Of a stretch of DNA of 64,000 nt, positions 59,597 to 64,000 are shown one piece after another. Below the pieces are notes generated by a model that worked only from the letters and a program-made list of their open reading frames with translations, ran no database searches and was not told the DNA's origin. Position 1 is the stretch's first letter; each line of letters opens with the position of its first letter. This DNA comes from UBA9300 sp032260385 (GTDB lineage: Bacteria; Bacteroidota; Bacteroidia; Bacteroidales; VadinHA17). The DNA is taken from contig JAVVEL010000003.1 of NCBI GenBank assembly GCA_032260385.1, forward strand, positions 62,001-126,000, read 5' to 3'. Position numbers and translations under genes: made by a program.

Positions 59597-60919
59597 TTAT
59601 TCAAAACGGAACCAGTCTAATTCAAAAAGATCCTTTCCTTCATCACCCCGGAATTGTATCCATAATGCATGAACACCTGATATTTCCTCAATAGCGAATT
59701 CTATTATCTGCCAGTCCTTTCTATTGCTGCCGGAAACGATATCATATTCCCCCAGTTTTCTGGACCATGGTTTATCTGCAGAAAGGATAATTTTTCCATC
59801 ATTCAGAGGTCTTATTCTCATTTTAACGGAATTAAGACCACTGCCAAAATCAAGATATTTATATATTGCCGCATCCCCATTGCGGCAGGCGCTTAATATT
59901 TCATTTTCCGGGCTGTCTGCAATTATCCGTGCCTTGCCATGAAGGAGGCAGGCACAGGCAGCATCTGTTTCTTTTCTTGCATTTAAGGGCTCTCCGGCTC
60001 CCTGTGAGGTCATTTCGACCTCGGGGATTGAGCCATCCCTCCTGAAACTTATTTTTTCAACGCAGGCCTTCCTCATCGTTTTACAGCCATGTGTTGACCT
60101 GTGGTAGAACACGTACCACTGACCCTTAAATTCTGCAATAGATCCGTGGTTATTCCAGTTACCCGGGTTACAAGCGTCGTTATCAATAATTACACCCCTG
60201 TATTCATAGGGACCGTAAGGCTTTGCTGATGTAGCATATCCTAAGCAGGTAGGCGTGTCCTTGCGGCTGATATCGGCATATACCAGGTAATAAATGCCAT
60301 TTCTCTTAGTCATGAAAGCTCCTTCATGGAAGTGATGGATGCTTTCGGTCAGGATACTGTCCTTAATACTTGCAGGATCCAATTCCTGCATACCGGGTTT
60401 AAGTTGTGCCATTTTCAGACTGAACTGCCCCCATAAATAATAAGCGGTACCATCGTCATCGATAAATACAGCGGGATCAATCTGATTATAAGAATGTGTG
60501 TTTATTGCCTTCCCTCCCGCAAAGGGTCCGAGGGGACTATCAGATAGGGCTACACCCTCAGCGTTTACGGGGTCAGGCTGGCAGTAATACAGGTAGTATG
60601 TGCCGTCTTTTTCTGCACAGTCAGGGGCAAACAGCAGGCTGCTGTTATAGGAAACGGCATCACCGGGTCCATCCGAAGAAAAAACCTTTTCCCGGAGTTT
60701 CCAGGTAAGCATATCGTCAGTATAAAGGATATCATGCTTCCATGAACAGTAATAGTCGCAGCTTTCATCGCTTGAACCGTAGATGTAAAGTTTCCCGTCA
60801 CTCCATGCACGGGCCGAAGGGTCGGCAATGTACACCCCGGGGGGGCTCACGGGGTTCTGGGCTTTAAGATGCTGGCAGGCCCCCAGTGTGAATAATATTA
60901 TCAGGCAGGTAAGTTTCAT
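59597..60919 (-). CDS. GH43-family glycosidase with C-terminal CBM6, lipoprotein
   Basis: A 440-residue lipoprotein (LGAC lipobox near residue 15, just before QHLKAQ). The five-bladed GH43 propeller is clear: the catalytic base Asp in VYIADPSARAWSDGKLYIYG, the pKa-modulating Asp in QIDPAVFIDDDGTAYYLWG and the general acid Glu in HEGAFMTKRNGIYYLVY. The last 120 residues (from about 320) are a carbohydrate-binding module of family 6. The enzyme is probably a beta-xylosidase or alpha-L-arabinofuranosidase. The frame is open upstream for 23 more residues, but the ATG at 60917-60919 begins a clean signal peptide and is preferred. Co-directional with the GH106-like gene. Confidence 0.9.
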   Translation of the reverse strand: MKLTCLIILFTLGACQHLKAQNPVSPPGVYIADPSARAWSDGKLYIYGSSDESCDYYCSWKHDILYTDDMLTWKLREKVFSSDGPGDAVSYNSSLLFAPDCAEKDGTYYLYYCQPDPVNAEGVALSDSPLGPFAGGKAINTHSYNQIDPAVFIDDDGTAYYLWGQFSLKMAQLKPGMQELDPASIKDSILTESIHHFHEGAFMTKRNGIYYLVYADISRKDTPTCLGYATSAKPYGPYEYRGVIIDNDACNPGNWNNHGSIAEFKGQWYVFYHRSTHGCKTMRKACVEKISFRRDGSIPEVEMTSQGAGEPLNARKETDAACACLLHGKARIIADSPENEILSACRNGDAAIYKYLDFGSGLNSVKMRIRPLNDGKIILSADKPWSRKLGEYDIVSGSNRKDWQIIEFAIEEISGVHALWIQFRGDEGKDLFELDWFRFE

Positions 60920-61110
60920 ATAAAGTGTAAAGATATAAGTATAAACAAAAAGATCCTGTCCCAGGGTCCTGCTATCGGCAATGAACAACAGGAAGTACCG
61001 GCAGGGAAGAGACCCGCTTCACTTTGTTAATTTAGTGTTAAAATACGCAAAACCAATAATTTTGAGACTAGAATATATAATATTGATGTGAAAATAACAC
61101 CCTTACAGAT

Positions 61111-62523
61111 ATGAAAAGAAATGTTACATTTTTACTCATGTTAAGCATCCTTTTATCATGTGGAGAGAAGAACAGTAATAGAGAGCCGGCCATAATCGAC
61201 AGGGAGATGGGTGATAAAGTCGATAATCTCGTACAGCAGTACATAAACCTGGATATCTTTTCAGGGGTCATCCTTATTGCAGAGCAGGGAATTCTGTATT
61301 ATCATAAAGCTTTCGGTATGGCCGACAGGGAAAAAGGTATTCCAAATACTGTTAATACCCTCTTCGATATCGGGTCAATGAACAAGACTTTTACTTCAAT
61401 AGTAATTAAACAGCTGATTGATGAGGGGAAACTGGATTATGACGACAGCCTGAAATATTTTGTTGAAGGGTTTAAAGATCCCATGGCAGAGAATATTACG
61501 GTACGACACCTGCTCGAGCATGAATCCGGCTTCGGTGATTATCATGACAGGGGATATTTCGATCAGCCTGAGGAGCAGAAGACACTGCAGGCTATTGTTG
61601 ACCGGACCAGGAGTATGACACTTGAATTTGAGCCGGGGACTGAACAGATGTATTCCAACACAGGTTATGTTCTGCTGGGTGCAATAATCGAAAGCGTTAG
61701 CAATATGTCTTACTTCAGGATTGTGAGAGAGAGAATTACCAGGCCACTGGAACTCACGAATACATACCTTGAGGACCTGGATGAGCTGGAATCAAGGAGG
61801 GCAAAAGGTTATTATAAGACCGTGAGGGGTGAGCTTGTCAGGAATTATAATCTTATTGACTTGCCCAATCCTGATGGCGGCTTCCTGTCAACAGCAGAGG
61901 ATGTTATGAAATTTTACAGGTCCTATTATTATGATACCCTACTTCTAAGTAAGAGAATAAAGGACAGTGATCCCTTTTTCAAATTCCTGGAGGACTTGCC
62001 TCCAGGTAAGGCACCTGTCCATGCAGGGGGCTTTGAAGGTTTTAATACTGCAATATACCAGCTTGTGAGTGATGATATTTCCATAGTGGTACTTGCCAAT
62101 ATGGATGAACCCGTTGCCGAAAATCTTGGCGGGGACATACTGGCTCTTATCCGTGGCCAGGAACCAGAAAAACCTTCATTGCCTGCTGTGCAGCTGGTTT
62201 ATAAATCATTCAATGAAGAAGGAATAGATTATGTCAGGGCTAACTTTGATGAACTGACCCTTAATTTCCACCCGGCGGACCCCAGAGATTTGATCCTCAA
62301 TATTGTGGGGTATACAATACTGGCAGAGGACCGTATTAATGAGGCAATTGAATTATTCCGTCTGAACACCGAACTGTTCCCTGAAGTGGCAAATTGCTGG
62401 GACAGTCTTGGTGAAGCATACCTGATTAAAGGGGAGAGCACGGAGGCAAAGAAAGCCTATAAGCGGGCACTGGAATTAAATCCCGGGCTTACTTCGGCCC
62501 TGGAAGCACTGAAAAAACTTTAG
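61111..62523 (+). CDS. Serine beta-lactamase-like hydrolase lipoprotein with C-terminal TPRs
   Basis: A 470-residue lipoprotein (lipobox LLSC, Cys17). Residues about 30-340 form a class C beta-lactamase/D-alanyl-D-alanine carboxypeptidase fold: nucleophile Ser89 in SMNK (SxxK, 89-92), Tyr181 in YSN (181-183), and the third motif HAGG (304-307). The last 80 residues form tetratricopeptide-like repeats (IELFRLNTELFPEVANCWDS and TEAKKAYKRALELNPG). It could be an esterase or peptidase rather than a beta-lactamase; the HxG third motif is typical of such enzymes. It is divergent from the GH43 gene. Confidence 0.92.
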   Translation: MKRNVTFLLMLSILLSCGEKNSNREPAIIDREMGDKVDNLVQQYINLDIFSGVILIAEQGILYYHKAFGMADREKGIPNTVNTLFDIGSMNKTFTSIVIKQLIDEGKLDYDDSLKYFVEGFKDPMAENITVRHLLEHESGFGDYHDRGYFDQPEEQKTLQAIVDRTRSMTLEFEPGTEQMYSNTGYVLLGAIIESVSNMSYFRIVRERITRPLELTNTYLEDLDELESRRAKGYYKTVRGELVRNYNLIDLPNPDGGFLSTAEDVMKFYRSYYYDTLLLSKRIKDSDPFFKFLEDLPPGKAPVHAGGFEGFNTAIYQLVSDDISIVVLANMDEPVAENLGGDILALIRGQEPEKPSLPAVQLVYKSFNEEGIDYVRANFDELTLNFHPADPRDLILNIVGYTILAEDRINEAIELFRLNTELFPEVANCWDSLGEAYLIKGESTEAKKAYKRALELNPGLTSALEALKKL

Positions 62524-62533
62524 ACAGAAATAA

Positions 62534-62584
62534 ATGGCAGGCTCTAAATACATCGTTGAAAATCTTTGTATTGGAACCTGCCAT
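62534..62584. repeat. Long imperfect inverted repeat between convergent genes
   Basis: The left arm (62534-62552) begins with ATGGCAGG and ends with AATACA; the right arm (62567-62584) runs from TGTATT to CCTGCCAT. The arms pair over about 18 bases with a 14-base loop. It sits between the stops of the beta-lactamase-like gene and the receptor gene, so it may end both transcripts, but no T-tract follows on either side. Confidence 0.6.
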
Positions 62585-62619
62585 CTATAGTATTGTTTCA
62601 AGTCTATTAAATGGCACAG

Positions 62620-64000
62620 TCAGAAATTTGCCCTGAGGGAGATGATAAAATTTCTGCCCGGACCTGAGATACCCGAGCTGTATGGCCGATAGCGCCTGTC
62701 AGTAAGGTTTTCTATTCCTGTTGATACTGAGAGCGTCTCGGTCAGTTCATACATGGCTTTAATATTGAGAGTATACCAGGCAGGTGAGTAATTATTGCCG
62801 TTGGCGTCTTTGGCATATATTTCATCCTTGCCTTTTTCTTCTTCCGGCATATCTTCATGCCTGCGTTCTCCCTGGTATTCAGCATAAAATTTAATATGTA
62901 GCCTGTCAGCCTTGTAATTGAAGCGGGAGATGCCAAAAAAGGGAGCAGCATGGCGGGAAGGGCTTGAACTTCCATCATCGAGTTCTTCCTCTCCTTTCTG
63001 GAAATTAATATCAGAAGAAAAGCTGAAGCCTGCAGGTAATTTCACCTCGAGACCGGCCTGTATTCCGTAAACCCTTGCAATGGCAGCGTTTTGTAAGGCC
63101 TGGACCCTGCTCATTATACCGTCATACATAATGCTGTCCTGCCCGTTAAGCAGGAAATCCCTCCTGACCAGGGCATTTTGGAGGATGGTATAATAGCCTG
63201 TGAAATCAATTTTTAATACATCATCAAAGACTTTGGCCAGGCCCAGGTCGAAATTACAGGCATATTCAGCCTCCAGGCCGGGATTTGGAACCACAACCGT
63301 ACCGGCTTCAGAGTCAAAGACCTTCCCCAGGTCATCAACATTCGGCGAACGGAAAGCCGTTCCGAAGTTGGCACTTATTATCAGTGATTCTGACGGGCGG
63401 TATACGCCTCCCAGGCTTCCCGTAAGGGCTCCGTCGTTGATGCTTGCCGTAGTGAAAGGGAAGGGATAGAAGGTATTATCAAATTCAGCGTCAAGCAGGA
63501 AATGATTGTACCTCAGTCCCGCCTGCAGGGTGAGTTTTTCCGACGGTCTGTATTCATCGTTGATGTAGGCTGCAATGGAGCTCCAAACAGACTGTGGGTA
63601 TCTGGTAGGGCCGGGGACGCTCAAGCCGGTCGAAATATTTTCATCTATCCCGGTGGAAGTCACATCATTAAAAAGGTATTCAACACCGTAGTAAGTTGTA
63701 TTCCTCTCACCTGTGGACTTTACAAAATCCAGGTTAAGGGAATAGGCCATTACCTCTTCAATTCTAATGCTCCGGCTGTTACTGTTAAGAGACCGGTCAA
63801 TGCGGCTTTCCTCAAATGCTTGCTGTGCCAGGCTGAGAGTCATATGGTCATATGCTGCCCTGTTGCCTGTATGGTTAACAGACAGTTTATTCATCATCCA
63901 TTTTTGCGGGCCATAGTTCCACTCGGCGTACCTGGCTGTACCGTTGCGCACCCTGTTATGCCTGTCGTACCTTCCGTATGTTGAGGTTTCGGAATAGTGG
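62620..64000 (-). CDS. TonB-dependent outer membrane receptor, C-terminal part (cut by window edge)
   Basis: At least 460 residues of the C-terminal beta-barrel of a TonB-dependent receptor; the frame stays open to the window's right edge, so the plug domain and signal lie off it. Barrel strands alternate through the whole stretch, with FGTAFRSPNVDDLGKVFD, the ESLIISANFGTAFRSPN and LQAGLRYNHFLLD patterns and the terminal RNFIISLRANF, ending in Phe as needed for outer-membrane insertion. FRSPNVDDL is typical of siderophore/haem-type receptors rather than SusC proteins. The ligand is unknown. It is on the opposite strand from the beta-lactamase-like gene. Confidence 0.93.
   Translation of the reverse strand, partial: HYSETSTYGRYDRHNRVRNGTARYAEWNYGPQKWMMNKLSVNHTGNRAAYDHMTLSLAQQAFEESRIDRSLNSNSRSIRIEEVMAYSLNLDFVKSTGERNTTYYGVEYLFNDVTSTGIDENISTGLSVPGPTRYPQSVWSSIAAYINDEYRPSEKLTLQAGLRYNHFLLDAEFDNTFYPFPFTTASINDGALTGSLGGVYRPSESLIISANFGTAFRSPNVDDLGKVFDSEAGTVVVPNPGLEAEYACNFDLGLAKVFDDVLKIDFTGYYTILQNALVRRDFLLNGQDSIMYDGIMSRVQALQNAAIARVYGIQAGLEVKLPAGFSFSSDINFQKGEEELDDGSSSPSRHAAPFFGISRFNYKADRLHIKFYAEYQGERRHEDMPEEEKGKDEIYAKDANGNNYSPAWYTLNIKAMYELTETLSVSTGIENLTDRRYRPYSSGISGPGRNFIISLRANF

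Noticed and set aside
59597..60988. Upstream extension of the GH43 gene to 60988
   Set aside because: The first 23 residues precede a clean lipoprotein signal that begins at the ATG at 60919.
62620..64000. SusC-type receptor for the glycosidase pair
   Set aside because: The visible C-terminal barrel resembles siderophore/haem-type receptors, there is no SusD-like gene, and it is separated from the glycosidases by a gene on the other strand.

Overview
The window reads as a chromosomal segment of a Bacteroidota (Bacteroidetes) bacterium, probably a free-living or sediment member of the Bacteroidales/Marinilabiliales/Cytophagales breadth. Reasons: DUF4271-hemD-rnpA-ctpA gene order, several LytS/LytTR two-component pairs, an ECF sigma/anti-sigma/outer-membrane barrel operon, a TonB-dependent receptor, many signal peptides ending in AQD or SQD, few Shine-Dalgarno sites, and several matches to the Bacteroidetes -7 element TAnnTTTG. 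Nearly all DNA is coding. I found no rRNA, tRNA, CRISPR array, insertion sequence or phage, and no gap over 300 bases.

Layout. 1-5.4 kb: a LytTR regulator (cut by the window edge) with its kinase, a small ExbB-like membrane protein, an AbgT transporter and a long-chain acyl-CoA synthetase. 5.5-12.6 kb: a divergent carotenoid cluster. The minus arm (CrtD-like desaturase, CruF-like hydratase, acyltransferase, glycosyltransferase, exported TPR protein) is joined by stop/start overlaps. The plus arm is crtI-crtB. Together they predict a hydroxylated, glycosylated and acylated carotenoid of the salinixanthin/myxol-glycoside kind. 12.6-24.5 kb: housekeeping (queD, polA, moaD, moaE, ctpA, rnpA, hemD, DUF4271, deoC, an MFS pump, dtd, mntP, a PHP phosphatase).

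24.6-34.4 kb: an FNR-like regulator, then exported or membrane proteins on the plus strand: an M14 carboxypeptidase with calcium-type loops, a dicarboxylate/amino-acid symporter behind a small tandem repeat, a TldD/TldE pair in which only TldD carries an export signal, and a beta-propeller protein. 34.4-44.9 kb: an SDR epimerase, a phosphofructokinase with pyrophosphate-type residues, an amidase lipoprotein, rsgA, a hybrid kinase with a broken ATPase domain, mnmH and a U32 peptidase-like tRNA hydroxylation protein. 45-55.7 kb: an orphan kinase, AsmA, peptidase E, a ThiF/MoeB-like enzyme, the ECF sigma operon with a visible ECF-type promoter, and a second LytTR pair behind an unknown secreted protein.

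55.8-64 kb: a membrane protein fused to a THEP1-type nucleotidase (the least familiar architecture here), a GH106-like lipoprotein, a GH43-CBM6 lipoprotein, a serine beta-lactamase-like lipoprotein with TPRs, and the C-terminal part of a TonB-dependent receptor. Most promising for novelty are the 575-residue transporter/THEP1 fusion, the pseudo-kinase coupled to mnmH, the TPR protein coupled to the carotenoid operon, and the TldD/TldE export mismatch. All functional calls are from reading motifs by eye; no database search was run.
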